Assembly (NCBI GenBank): GCA_030611515.1
Contig: JAUWPQ010000011.1
Coordinates: 1-35,112 of the forward strand
DNA: 35,112 bases
Source: Planctomycetota bacterium
GTDB taxonomy: Bacteria > Planctomycetota > Planctomycetia > Pirellulales > Thermoguttaceae
Direction of reading: 5' to 3'
Shown here in pieces: positions 22,901-30,263 of the stretch (positions within the stretch are counted from its first letter, which is position 1; every line of letters begins with the position of its first letter). A program made the translations under genes and the position numbers. The notes beneath the pieces were generated by a model. It searched no databases, was not told the origin of the DNA, and saw only the letters and a list, made by a program, of their open reading frames with translations.

Positions 22901-23279
22901 TGTCGCCGTGAATGATGCCGTTGGCGTGAAGAAACTCCAGCGCGCCGAGGCAATCGGCCAATGCGATCCGCAGAAAATCGAGATCGACCCCCTCGCTCCG
23001 CGTGGCCGGTTGCAGGCTGCCGTGCATCAGCTCCAGAATCAGCCATCCCTTGGGCTGGACGATGTCGTAGATCGTCAAAATGTTCGGATGTTGCAGCGAG
23101 GCCAACAATTGAGCTTCCTGCCAATAGCGGGCCAATTGCCGGCCGTCGGCAAGGAACTGCCGGTGGATTTGCTTGATGGCGACTTCGCGGCCCAACTTGC
23201 GGTCGCGGGCACGATACACCACCGCGAAATCGCCCCGGGCGATAGTATCGACGATTTCATAACGCGAGGCGCCGTCCAT
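19908..23279 (-). CDS. Membrane Ser/Thr protein kinase fused to a caspase-like (pseudo)peptidase domain
   Basis: A 1123-residue multidomain protein. Kinase domain at about 7-270: glycine loop IARGDFAVVY, Lys36 in VAIK, HGDIKPSN with catalytic Asp126 (Gly replaces the usual Arg of HRD), DFG at 144-146 and APE at 167-169. A basic stretch and one membrane helix follow at ~303-322. Residues 335-650 hold four β-rich repeats ending in patterns like LRPGDVVGVAHD. A caspase-like p20 domain spans ~655-850 (RWALLIANENFED...LLLLDCGRAGD). Cys785 is present, but the His of the usual S/AGHG is Arg736 (VAGRA), suggesting loss of peptidase activity. The C-terminus is helical with TPR-like elements. The start at 23279 follows GGAAAACGCA. 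Confidence 0.88.
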   Translation of the reverse strand: MDGASRYEIVDTIARGDFAVVYRARDRKLGREVAIKQIHRQFLADGRQLARYWQEAQLLASLQHPNILTIYDIVQPKGWLILELMHGSLQPATRSEGVDLDFLRIALADCLGALEFLHANGIIHGDIKPSNMLVDAQGRVKLGDFGLARRASNEEGSLLKGTTKYMAPELVSDQFGAVGPASDLYSLGFSAYELMCGSKFETLFPGLSSFGRDRQIAWMMWHAAADRNLPPIGRVLEGVPPDLTRVIEHLVVKDQSKRCKSAKEALWELRVDPLQAAGGPNEADAKAEAAREAAGKKKRRMRFAAVAALAFSAVLSVIMLLPEKPKPVSPGPPAPTRGVVTNVYTDEWRLAITQADDGAAKEISLNRYDRIFINDKSRLLRDLRPQDRIVISHVLDQSGRRITEIHAFRPEIGRGRIKTIEAGRRRITLAFDEGDGRISELEVAVPDDLKITFNGLNQIDGRPVALADLLPDDRVAVHHVGGETGREATELSVERVVTIDGVIRDLDADNGQMTISVGPDDDPRLLTLPFAPKCEVTINGRRFINAKLLEPADLRPGDVVGVAHDTRVVRVGAYRVLGQEGVIQAVHYDAKTIDVVGRRGKLTTYFIDPKCKITLGGDAIKLSDLRKGDVVEVAHDSPEATRPKAISVSARRLSDRSRWALLIANENFEDRSLSRPEHAAADAKLLRGALVGRYKVPADQTLTLTDESLVRLEQSIPDFLGRLGADDKLLVYVAGRAYRNEDGKVYLAPRSFDFRRMNVTGLPLQWLVDRLEGCKAKEKLLLLDCGRAGDGADLAKEPSSAEMLGSLAAPPGRAALRTVTAIANSKAGGRGAVWSEKGHGLFAVLAAEGYSGAADKNRDLRIEPTELFGFLQEAIVSPAEKLAVAQSPELFLPDNRPPRLSEQAKTAIRRLAAYLGQIRIDIEAVGNDYRSAASASGKEIEPRLLFGLLLMKHKQRDAATKHFEEVHLQQPDLLLPLEAIAWMRFERRAYQSGVNKLKELVSKVPSPKKPGQSYPQSSRQVFYWVGQLREYAARAAEEIRRPSAAALAELDAAVARAGAEAQRFYDQGRAKSRGIHADFDKRIAAATSGAEAAKQKIERRRIIHYVDFPYDRILRQILAGLDR

Positions 23280-23611
23280 TGCGTTTTCCTCCGTAGGGTG
23301 CGTGAAACGCCACCACACTCTCGTTCCCATGCTCTGCGTGGGAACGCACTAATTGGACGCTCTGCGTCCTGAAGCGTAATTACCTAGTGGTCCACCGAGT
23401 GGAAACTGATAGGTTGGCTCGTTGGGTGCCACTGGCTTTGCCAGTGTTGCATCGAGGCAAGCACTGGCAGAGCCAGTGGCACCCAACCCGTCAAACCCAA
23501 CTTAGCGGACCACTAGTGTAACACCTTTTCTGGAGCCTCGGACGCAGAGCGTCCTGGGCAGTGTGTTCCCACGCGGAGCATGGGAACAAGGTGTATACTA
23601 CCCACTACCCA
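23280..23611. repeat. Nested repeat elements between kinase and zinc-ribbon genes
   Basis: Outer parts 23321-23370 and 23536-23590 are the two halves of the ~115-bp composite element seen whole at 26366, 31230 and 34001. Between them lies another palindrome with outer arms CTAGTGGTCC (23384-23393) and GGACCACTAG (23507-23516) and an inner pair GGGTGCCACTGG / CCAGTGGCACCC. A GTAGGGTGCG-type unit (imperfect) is at ~23291-23313 and a three-unit heptamer array at 23599-23619. No gene is present. Confidence 0.85.
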
Positions 23612-24424
23612 CTATCCTCCGCTCAACAACACCGATATCGCCTCCTCCAATTTCTTATCGCGCCGGCGGCTGCCCGTCAATCCCTTCCGGTCCGCTCCGC
23701 GTTCGGCGCGAAGCATTCCTAGCACGCGGCGGTAGTTTTCGCGCTCGGTTTTGTAATCGCCGCGGGTATACGCCCGTTGTGCCTCGCGCAACAATATCTG
23801 ACACGGCTTCAGCGCCCTGTTGTCGATGTTTCCGGAACCGAAGAAATCCCTTTCGATTAGATACCGCATCTGCTCTTTCCGCTCGCTTCGCGGGGCCGCC
23901 GGCGACCCCAAGTCGATCATCGCCAGCACGATCGAAAGGACCACGCTGACGCTCAAAACGCCGAGCAGCACCAGGGGATTAATCGACGACGATTTTTCTT
24001 GCGACTTCTGCCGGACCGCGCCCTCGTCGAGTTGCAACTCGGGCAGTTTCCCGTCGGCGGCCGGCCGCAACGTCGAGTCGGCGGTCTCGGCCGAGATAAA
24101 TCGGGCGACTTTCTTGCGCGGAGCGGGGGGCTGCGGCTTAGCAGTCCGTTGAAAAAGTCGGCTTTCGGAAGTTTGGGCGCCACTGCTGGCTTGTCCAGCA
24201 GTGTTTTCCCGGGTGTTTCTCCCCGCACTGCTGGGCAAGCCAGCAGCGGCACCCTTTTTCGACGGCGGCTCGGCCAACGGCGCGGTCGGCGTCTTCTCGG
24301 CCGCCGCGTCCTTGGAGACCCACAACCGCCCCTTGCAGTGCGGACAATTCACGTACCCACCGGCCAATTTGTTGGGCACTTGCAGGGGCGTCTTGCAGCG
24401 GGGGCAGTCGAGTTTGATGGGCAT
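23612..24424 (-). CDS. Zinc-ribbon membrane protein
   Basis: A 270-residue protein with an N-terminal zinc ribbon: Cys7/Cys10 (CPRC) and Cys27/Cys30 (CPHC), then a long low-complexity linker, one membrane helix at about 149-167 (PLVLLGVLSVSVVLSIVLAMI), and a helical C-terminal part with a TPR-like motif (LREAQRAYTRGDYKTERENYRRVL). Part of the linker (about residues 59-82) is coded by a palindromic repeat at 24179-24250. I do not recognise a named family. Its place after tadC and before the kinase suggests an accessory role in the Tad operon, but that rests only on position. Confidence 0.75.
   Translation of the reverse strand: MPIKLDCPRCKTPLQVPNKLAGGYVNCPHCKGRLWVSKDAAAEKTPTAPLAEPPSKKGAAAGLPSSAGRNTRENTAGQASSGAQTSESRLFQRTAKPQPPAPRKKVARFISAETADSTLRPAADGKLPELQLDEGAVRQKSQEKSSSINPLVLLGVLSVSVVLSIVLAMIDLGSPAAPRSERKEQMRYLIERDFFGSGNIDNRALKPCQILLREAQRAYTRGDYKTERENYRRVLGMLRAERGADRKGLTGSRRRDKKLEEAISVLLSGG
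24179..24250. repeat. Palindromic repeat inside the zinc-ribbon gene
   Basis: GCCACTGCTGGCTTGTCCAG... and ...CTGGGCAAGCCAGCAGCGGC form inverted arms in frame within the linker-coding part. It is related in design to the inner palindrome at 23424-23484 (GCCACTGGC). Confidence 0.8.
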
Positions 24425-24440
24425 GTATCGCCGTCTGAAA

Positions 24441-24521
24441 GTTTAGCCGCCGCGTCCACGCGGCGTATGTATCAACGCGGAAATATCATTCAATCTCCCG
24501 GCGTGGACGCCGGGGCTAAAC
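24441..24521. repeat. 81-bp palindrome with GTTTAGC/GCTAAAC ends
   Basis: The arms GTTTAGCCGCCGCGTCCACG and CGTGGACGCCGGGGCTAAAC enclose an AT-rich loop between the tadC end and the zinc-ribbon start. It shares its ends with the element inside fmt (1685-1750). Confidence 0.82.
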
Positions 24522-24527
24522 GATCTA

Positions 24528-25472
24528 CTATAATGATAACCCAAATTTCAAGTAATTCAGCATAAACGGTCCGATAATAATCAGCACCGTGGCGACCATG
24601 ATCAGGACGGCGGGCAGGAGCATGTTCACGCCCGCCTCGCCGGCCAACAATTCCGCCCGTTGCGTCCGCTTGATCCGCAACACGTCGGCCTGGGTGCGGA
24701 AAATGTTGGCCAACGGCGTGCCGAGCGTTTCGCCCTGGACGATCGAGCCGACGATGCTGGTGATTTCGTCGTCGGCCAGCCGGTCGCGCATGGCCAGCAG
24801 CGATTCGGTCCGGGTCTTGCCGAGGTTCATGTCGGTCAGGACGCGGCCGAACTCCTCGGCGATCGGATGTCCCTGAAACTCGCCGACGGCTTGCTTCATC
24901 GCGCCTAGGAACGTCGAACCGGCCTCCATCAGGAGCGTCAGCAGGTCCAACAGGAACGGCATACGGCGTTTGATTTGATGGAGCCGCGCTTTCGCCCTGG
25001 CCGCCAGACGCCGCCGCAACAGCCACGCCGTGAGCGCGACGAACAGCACGGCTAGCGCGATCCCGACGCCGCCGAACCAGCCGAAAAAGAAATACACGAA
25101 AATCGGCGAGCAAAACAAGGCAATCAACTCGATCTTGCCCAGATATTCCTCGGGCAGCCAGAACCGGGACAAACCGGCCGCTTGAATCTCGCGGCCGACC
25201 GCGGGCAGACTTTCGCGGAGCACCTTGCGGTTGCCTCGCGCCAGCAGTTGAACGGCCGGTTGCAGCAGGCGGAAGAACCAATCGGCCCGCCGCAGTTCGT
25301 TGATCCGGCTGACGTCGTACCGCCACTCGATCCCCTGTTGCAGGTCTTCGCTCCGCAAGACGGAGACGATCCACCAGGCGAGTATCGCAACGGCCAATCC
25401 GACGACGGCGCTGCCGGCGGCTTGCAGCGCGAAACCGGGCGGAAGCGCGGCGATGATGGAAATGGTCGTCAT
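24528..25472 (-). CDS. tadC: Tad pilus inner-membrane platform protein TadC
   Basis: A 314-residue type II secretion F-domain protein. It has membrane helices near residues 15-38, 95-130 (pair), and 270-310, with the cytoplasmic T2SSF region between (MPFLLDLLTLLMEAGSTFLGAMKQA ... RLADDEITSIVGSIVQGETLGTPLANIFR). With TadB it forms the inner-membrane platform that the CpaF ATPase drives to extrude Flp pilin. The start at 25472 gives a short hydrophobic N-terminus as in other TadC proteins. It lies ten bases after the tadB stop, clearly the same operon. Confidence 0.92.
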   Translation of the reverse strand: MTTISIIAALPPGFALQAAGSAVVGLAVAILAWWIVSVLRSEDLQQGIEWRYDVSRINELRRADWFFRLLQPAVQLLARGNRKVLRESLPAVGREIQAAGLSRFWLPEEYLGKIELIALFCSPIFVYFFFGWFGGVGIALAVLFVALTAWLLRRRLAARAKARLHQIKRRMPFLLDLLTLLMEAGSTFLGAMKQAVGEFQGHPIAEEFGRVLTDMNLGKTRTESLLAMRDRLADDEITSIVGSIVQGETLGTPLANIFRTQADVLRIKRTQRAELLAGEAGVNMLLPAVLIMVATVLIIIGPFMLNYLKFGLSL

Positions 25473-25482
25473 TGTATGCCGC

Positions 25483-26334
25483 TTAAATATCGGGGTTCAA
25501 CAGCACCCTTGCCCACAAGTACGCCAACACGTTCAGCACCGCCGCGGTGGCCAGCAACATTTGCCCGGCCATCGTGGTGAACAACAGCGTCGTGTTTATC
25601 GGATCGACGAAGTAATAAGCCACTAGAATAAACGCCGGGGCCATCGCCATGTAGACGGCCGATTTGCGGGCCTGGGCGGTCTCGGCCAGAACCTTCCGCT
25701 CGAGCCGTTGCAATTCCAACACGGATTGGGCGATGCGTTCGATGGTTTCGTTCAGCCGACCGCCGCTCTCGTGGCTGGCCAACAGCGCCGCGGCGAACAG
25801 GGCGAAGTTTTCGCTCCGCAACCGCTCCTTGGCCTCGGTCAAGGTACGCTCCAACGGCTTGCCGAGGTTGTATTCGGCCACGATCTGATGAAACTCGGCG
25901 TTGATCGGCTTAGGGCATTGTGCGGCGAGGATTTCCAGCGATTGAGCCAGCGAAAGGCCCGCCCGAACCGCGTTGGCCATCGTCACCATCGCGTCGGCCA
26001 ACTGGTCTTCGATCCGCTGCCGATGTCGCTCCGCCATCCGCCGCAGCAGATACCAGGGCGTGGCCGCGAGGAACACGGCCGCCAAGACGGCGAAGATCAT
26101 GCTGTCCAGCCCCAGCCAGCAGCCGAAAAAGACGCACGCCATGATGATCAGCCAGACGACGAGGTATTTCCGCACGTTGCGGGTAGGCGCCCGCAGCCGG
26201 CGGAGCTTGTCGGCAACGTCGCGCTCGGCGGCATCCAGCGCGGCGGCAAGGTAGTCGCTCGCCGCCCAGCCGGCCGCCGCGACGGCCATGCCGACGAACA
26301 AGCTAGCCAGTAACGCTTCAATGTTGGAGGTCAT
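25483..26334 (-). CDS. tadB: Tad pilus inner-membrane platform protein TadB
   Basis: A 283-residue T2SSF-type protein. Membrane helices are visible around 10-30, 55-95 (two) and 225-280 (two), with the core motif DAMVTMANAVRAGLSLAQSLEILA and LLASHESGGRLNETIERIAQSV between. It pairs with TadC as the platform beneath the pilus. It is shorter than some TadB proteins (~320) because the N-terminal extension is small. The gene follows cpaF after a 150-base gap that contains a composite palindromic repeat, so the repeat sits inside the operon. Confidence 0.92.
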   Translation of the reverse strand: MTSNIEALLASLFVGMAVAAAGWAASDYLAAALDAAERDVADKLRRLRAPTRNVRKYLVVWLIIMACVFFGCWLGLDSMIFAVLAAVFLAATPWYLLRRMAERHRQRIEDQLADAMVTMANAVRAGLSLAQSLEILAAQCPKPINAEFHQIVAEYNLGKPLERTLTEAKERLRSENFALFAAALLASHESGGRLNETIERIAQSVLELQRLERKVLAETAQARKSAVYMAMAPAFILVAYYFVDPINTTLLFTTMAGQMLLATAAVLNVLAYLWARVLLNPDI

Positions 26335-26365
26335 AGGCCCAAGGGAGAATGATGAATTATGAATA

Positions 26366-26484
26366 TCCTCGTTCCCACGGTCCTCCGTGGGAACGCACTA
26401 CCCGCGATGCTCTGCGTCGCCCCCCGCCACCGACGCGGAGCGTCGGAACGAGTGGGTTCCCACGCAGAGCATGGGAACCAGGAA
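26366..26484. repeat. Composite ~115-bp palindromic element, copy 1
   Basis: Layout: terminal palindrome TTCCCACGGTCCTCCGTGGGAA, two central hairpins with CTCTGCGTCG and CGACGCGGAGCGTCG, and a second terminal palindrome TTCCCACGCAGAGCATGGGAA. It is in reverse orientation to the copies at 31230 and 34001. It lies between cpaF and tadB. Confidence 0.88.
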
Positions 26485-26487
26485 AAT

Positions 26488-28383
26488 TCATAATTCCCCT
26501 TCTTTTCCGTACAAAAACTCCAGGTCCAGCAGTTCCTTTTCCACCAGCGAATCGACGAACGACGGCAGATAGCCGGTGGGGCGCAGCAACGCGCCGTCGC
26601 GGAAATTGAAGATGTCGTGCAAAATTATTTGTTGCTCGTCGGCGTCGTAGCGGAGGACTTCGGTAATCTGGGTAATGACTCTGACTCCGCCCGGCAGGCG
26701 GCTGATGTGGACGATCAGGTCCAGCGCCGAAGTGAGTTGACGGTGGATCGAGGACATGGGCAGGTCGGCCGCCATCAGCACCAGCACCTCGAGCCGCTCG
26801 ATCACCTCGCGGGAACTGTTGGCGTGGACGGTGGTCATCGAGCCGTCGTGGCCGGTGTTCATCGCCTGGATCATGTCCAGCGCTTCGGGGCCGCGACATT
26901 CGCCCACGATGATCCGGTCGGGGCGCATGCGGAGCGCGTTTTTCACCAGATCGCGGACCGTGTACTGGCCGGTCCCCTCGACGTTTGGCGGCTTCGTCTC
27001 CAAGGTGACTACGTGCTCCTGATGCAACCGCAGTTCGGTCGTGTCCTCGATCGTGACGATCCGTTCCTTGAAGGGGATGAAGCCGCCGAGAATGTTCAGC
27101 GTCGTCGTCTTGCCGGTGCCGGTGCCGCCGCTGACGAGTATGTTCCGGCGGTCGATTACGCAGGCACGCAAAAACATGGCCGCCGGAGTGCTGATACTTC
27201 CCATCTCGACCAGGTCGTCCATCGTCAACCGCTGGGCGGGGAACTTGCGGATGGTCAGCGTCGGTCCCTTGCAGGCCAGCGGCGGGATGATGGCGTTCAC
27301 CCGCGAGCCGTCCGGCAGCCGGGCATCGACCAGCGGCTGGCTCTTGTCGATCCGACGGCCGACCTGGGCCACGATCCGCTCGATGATCGCCTCGGTAACT
27401 TTGTCGGAGATGAACCGACGCCCCGATTTCTCGATGATCCCGCCACGCTCGACGTATATCTGATCGCTGGAGACGACCATGATTTCCGTAACGGTCGGCG
27501 CACGGAGCAGGTCTTGCAGCGGCCCAAACCCGAAAATCGTGTCCTTCAAATCCTTTTTCAACGTGCGGAGGACCAGATACTTCCGCAATTCGTGGTGCAG
27601 GTGCGGGCGGACCAGATGGAACTCCTCGTTGAACCGCGTCTCCACGCGCTGCACCTGCTCGGTCACGTCGCGGCACTCCTCCAGCTTGAGCCGCTCGCGG
27701 AGGAACTGAAGCAGGGAATGCAGCTCGGCCTCGCGTTCGGGAACCAGCGTGGCCGGCACGTCGAACTCGGTGATGCTCAGCGCGGCCAGATCGAAATACT
27801 CCTCCGTGCCGGTCTCCATAATCAGTTGGTTTATCAGGTGGTCGCGGAGCACCAGGCCGGTGATCTCTTCCAGTAGGGCCTCGTTCTCCGGCGCGAACAC
27901 CTTTAGGTCGCGGCAGACGTCCTCGATGTTGTTTTCCAACAGGAGGATGCTTTCATTGTCGCCGGCCAGATTGGTCTCGAACTCGTAGAGATCGAGCCTT
28001 TCGAGCAGCTTGCGGTGGATGCGCAGCTCAAGCTCGGCCATGATAGAACGCAGGTGCGCTTCCAGTTCGCCGAGGGTTATGGTCGCCGCTTTTTCGGCCT
28101 CGAAGGTGAGCGTGTAGGGCCAGATGCGGATTTTCGCGCCCGGAGTAAATACGGCCGTCTGCCCGCCGAGGACTTCCTCGTCGGCCACCACGCAACTGTT
28201 CAGGCCGACGTTTTCCAGGTGCAACTTGCCGTCCACCATGCGCACCACGGCATGACGCCGCGAGACCAACGGGCTTTGCAGGCAAACAGTGTTGGACGGA
28301 TCGCGGCCGATGGTGACTTCCGTCGAGTCGACCTCCAGCACCGACCGGCGGCTCTCGTTCACCTTGTTGTACCAGACCTTCAT
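26488..28383 (-). CDS. cpaF: FHA-domain Tad/Flp secretion ATPase (CpaF/TadA)
   Basis: A 631-residue cytoplasmic hexameric ATPase powering Flp pilus assembly. An N-terminal FHA domain spans ~1-100: GR at 26-27, SRRH at 41-44 and Asn62 are the phosphothreonine-binding positions. A helical region follows, then the CpaF core: DLLRAPTVTEIMV, Walker A GGTGTGKTTT (419-428), ARLPDGSRVN, and the Walker B/His-box region with MRPDRIIVGECRGPEALDM. The usual CpaF is about 450-500 residues; the excess is the FHA domain and linker. The start at 28383 opens the FHA fold; the frame extends 13 codons into a repeat. The FHA domain suggests control by a Thr kinase, possibly the one at the end of this gene string. 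Confidence 0.93.
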   Translation of the reverse strand: MKVWYNKVNESRRSVLEVDSTEVTIGRDPSNTVCLQSPLVSRRHAVVRMVDGKLHLENVGLNSCVVADEEVLGGQTAVFTPGAKIRIWPYTLTFEAEKAATITLGELEAHLRSIMAELELRIHRKLLERLDLYEFETNLAGDNESILLLENNIEDVCRDLKVFAPENEALLEEITGLVLRDHLINQLIMETGTEEYFDLAALSITEFDVPATLVPEREAELHSLLQFLRERLKLEECRDVTEQVQRVETRFNEEFHLVRPHLHHELRKYLVLRTLKKDLKDTIFGFGPLQDLLRAPTVTEIMVVSSDQIYVERGGIIEKSGRRFISDKVTEAIIERIVAQVGRRIDKSQPLVDARLPDGSRVNAIIPPLACKGPTLTIRKFPAQRLTMDDLVEMGSISTPAAMFLRACVIDRRNILVSGGTGTGKTTTLNILGGFIPFKERIVTIEDTTELRLHQEHVVTLETKPPNVEGTGQYTVRDLVKNALRMRPDRIIVGECRGPEALDMIQAMNTGHDGSMTTVHANSSREVIERLEVLVLMAADLPMSSIHRQLTSALDLIVHISRLPGGVRVITQITEVLRYDADEQQIILHDIFNFRDGALLRPTGYLPSFVDSLVEKELLDLEFLYGKEGEL

Positions 28384-28410
28384 GGCTGCACCGCAATTGC
28401 AAATTGAAGT

Positions 28411-28441
28411 CCTGGTTCCCACGGTCCTCCGTGGGAACCAG
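28411..28441. repeat. Palindromic repeat CCTGGTTCCCACGG family
   Basis: A single terminal-type palindrome (TTCCCACGGTCCTCCGTGGGAA) in the cpaB-cpaF gap. Confidence 0.85.
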
Positions 28442-28446
28442 GAGAA

Positions 28447-29187
28447 TTAATTTTTTCTATTGTGCAAAGTGACGCCTACGTTGCGAAAGTTGGCGGCCTG
28501 CAAAAGACTCCACAGTTTTTCGGCCCGCTGACGTTCGCCGGCAACGTGGTCGCTCACCCGGATCGCCAGCACGTTTTCCTGCAACTGCGGCATCCTGGCC
28601 GCGCGCATCACCTCGGCGCTGCCCAAGCGATTGCCGAGGGCAAGTATCTTGAACGGCCCGATGGACTCGATTGGTCTGGTGGAAGAGTCTTCGCCGGGGA
28701 CCGCGGGACTTCTTGGGCGGCCGGGGACGGCCGGCGTTGGCAACGACGGGCGACTGATCAGAAACGAAACCATGTCGCCCGGCTTGACCAACGACGGAAC
28801 GAACGCGCGGGTATCGACCGGTATCCACCAAACGTCCTCGCCCTCTTCCAGATCGAGTTTTCGCGGCGGAGTCTTGAGGTCTTCACGCAGCAGCAGACAT
28901 TCGCCGGTCATATTTCGGGAGACCCTCTGGCCGACGACCGATCCCTTGCCGTCGTACCGCACGGCGAAGTTCTTGAGGTTGCCGACCAAACGGAGCGGAA
29001 TCCGCACCGGTACGAGGTCTTCGTCGCGGAGGATTTCGCCGCGGTTTACGGTTGTGTTCCCCTTGATCCCCACGAAGGAGACCATTGTTTCCTGGCTCGA
29101 CTTGCCGGCGAGATACGCCCAATTGAACAGCGCGCCGGCAACGCCCAGTCCGATCGCCAGTATGAGACCTTGAATGCCTTTCATCAT
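28447..29187 (-). CDS. cpaB: Flp pilus assembly protein CpaB/RcpC
   Basis: A 246-residue periplasmic protein anchored by one N-terminal helix (GLILAIGLGVAGALFNWAYL, about 7-26). A SAF-like domain follows (NTTVNRGEILRDEDLVPVRIP ... VVGQRVSRNMTGECLLLREDL) and then the RcpC/CpaB C-terminal domain (DTRAFVPSLVKPGDMVSFL). CpaB proteins assist the secretin and pilus channel in the periplasm. The start at 29187 (MMKGIQG) follows AAAAGGGAAAA; the longer open frame runs into a palindromic repeat. No secretin gene is present beside it, which is unusual for Tad loci. Confidence 0.9.
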   Translation of the reverse strand: MMKGIQGLILAIGLGVAGALFNWAYLAGKSSQETMVSFVGIKGNTTVNRGEILRDEDLVPVRIPLRLVGNLKNFAVRYDGKGSVVGQRVSRNMTGECLLLREDLKTPPRKLDLEEGEDVWWIPVDTRAFVPSLVKPGDMVSFLISRPSLPTPAVPGRPRSPAVPGEDSSTRPIESIGPFKILALGNRLGSAEVMRAARMPQLQENVLAIRVSDHVAGERQRAEKLWSLLQAANFRNVGVTLHNRKN

Positions 29188-29201
29188 TTTTCCCTTTTGT
29201 G

Positions 29202-29274
29202 TAGCACGGCCGCCCTCGGCTGTGCATTGTGGTAACACAGCCGAAGGCATGCACCGCCGAGGGCGGCTGTGCTA
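29202..29274. repeat. Inverted repeat, TAGCACGGCCGCCCTCGGC family
   Basis: Arms at 29202-29220 and 29256-29274, with a second smaller stem inside. It fills the gap between the accessory gene and cpaB. Relatives at 10797-10859 and 29851-29915. Confidence 0.85.
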
Positions 29275-29279
29275 TAATT

Positions 29280-30257
29280 CTACCTCGACTGCCGCGGCGT
29301 AATCATCAATAACCCACTCAATCCCCCCTGGTCGTCCGGGCCGAAGCGGACTTCAACCGCGCCGCCGATATAATCGGGCGCGAGATACTTTGCATACCAT
29401 GCTTTTCCGGCCGAACGCCAATGGACCGACTGCCGCCAGCCCTGATTGGCGAACCAATCGTCGTGGAACCGCTTCCACCTGTCGAGCCGGTCGGGGCCGC
29501 CGAACGCAACGATCCCCCCGCCGCCGACCGCCCGTATCGAGAGCGTCCGTCGGCAGCCGGGCGGGATGGGCACTTCGACCAAGCCGGACTCTTCTCCCAT
29601 CGGTGAATCGGCCGACCGGAAGACGCACAAGGTCCACTGGTTCGCGCCCGCCGGCGCCGCTATTGCCCACATTATCGCCCGATATCCGAGTTGGGCAAGG
29701 TCCGCTTGCCCGTTTTCCGGCTCCGAAGGAGACGTTGATGGCCGCGCGACGCCGACCGCCATCGGGAACGTCTCGTGGAACTCGTACAGCCGCCACTTGC
29801 CGGGTTCCCGATCGACGGGGGTTGAGCCGGACAAGTGCGCCATAATCGTTTGTGGGACAGCCGCCCCCGGCTGTCCTGGAAGATTCTGCACAGCCGGGGG
29901 CGGCTGTGCTACATTTTGGGATAGGCGATATATGGCGCGAAGCAACTCGCGGCACTCCGCCCGGAGTTGCGCGACGGCCTCGTCCCGATCGCCGGAGATC
30001 GACCGGCGGTGGAGCGACCATGCGGCGTCGCCGAAGCGGATCGAGTGGGGTTGGCCGGGGTCGCCCAAGAGTTCTGCGGGTAATAGTTGGGGCGTCGGGG
30101 CATCATCGTTGCCCCACCAGATCAACACCTGCCGCCCGAAGCCCACGCCGGCCACCAACACCATCGCGCTGAGCAGTCCCTTGGTAGTCCAGACGGAGAT
30201 GCGCTTCGCCAGCGCGGCGTAGCCGGGCGGTTCGGGTGTTCGAGGGGCATCGGACAT
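29280..30257 (-). CDS. Membrane-anchored Tad-locus accessory protein, unknown function
   Basis: A 325-residue protein I do not recognise. After a short Pro-rich N-terminus and a basic segment there is one membrane helix at about 28-47 (GLLSAMVLVAGVGFG). The rest looks periplasmic: an AWSLHRRSISGDRDEA helix region and a C-terminal β-rich part (FHDDWFANQGWRQSVHWRSAGKAWYAKY). Residues about 115-136 (AQPPPAVQN...QPGAAVPQ) are coded by a palindromic repeat in frame at 29851-29915. It lies seven bases after the TadE-like gene, so it belongs to the pilus operon, and may assist assembly. Confidence 0.7.
   Translation of the reverse strand: MSDAPRTPEPPGYAALAKRISVWTTKGLLSAMVLVAGVGFGRQVLIWWGNDDAPTPQLLPAELLGDPGQPHSIRFGDAAWSLHRRSISGDRDEAVAQLRAECRELLRAIYRLSQNVAQPPPAVQNLPGQPGAAVPQTIMAHLSGSTPVDREPGKWRLYEFHETFPMAVGVARPSTSPSEPENGQADLAQLGYRAIMWAIAAPAGANQWTLCVFRSADSPMGEESGLVEVPIPPGCRRTLSIRAVGGGGIVAFGGPDRLDRWKRFHDDWFANQGWRQSVHWRSAGKAWYAKYLAPDYIGGAVEVRFGPDDQGGLSGLLMITPRQSR
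29851..29915. repeat. Palindromic repeat inside the accessory gene
   Basis: GACAGCCGCCCCCGGCTGTC and CAGCCGGGGGCGGCTGTG stems form a unit of the TAGCACAGCCGCC family. It is read through in frame, giving a Gln/Pro/Ala-rich peptide. Confidence 0.85.
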
Positions 30258-30263
30258 GGCATC

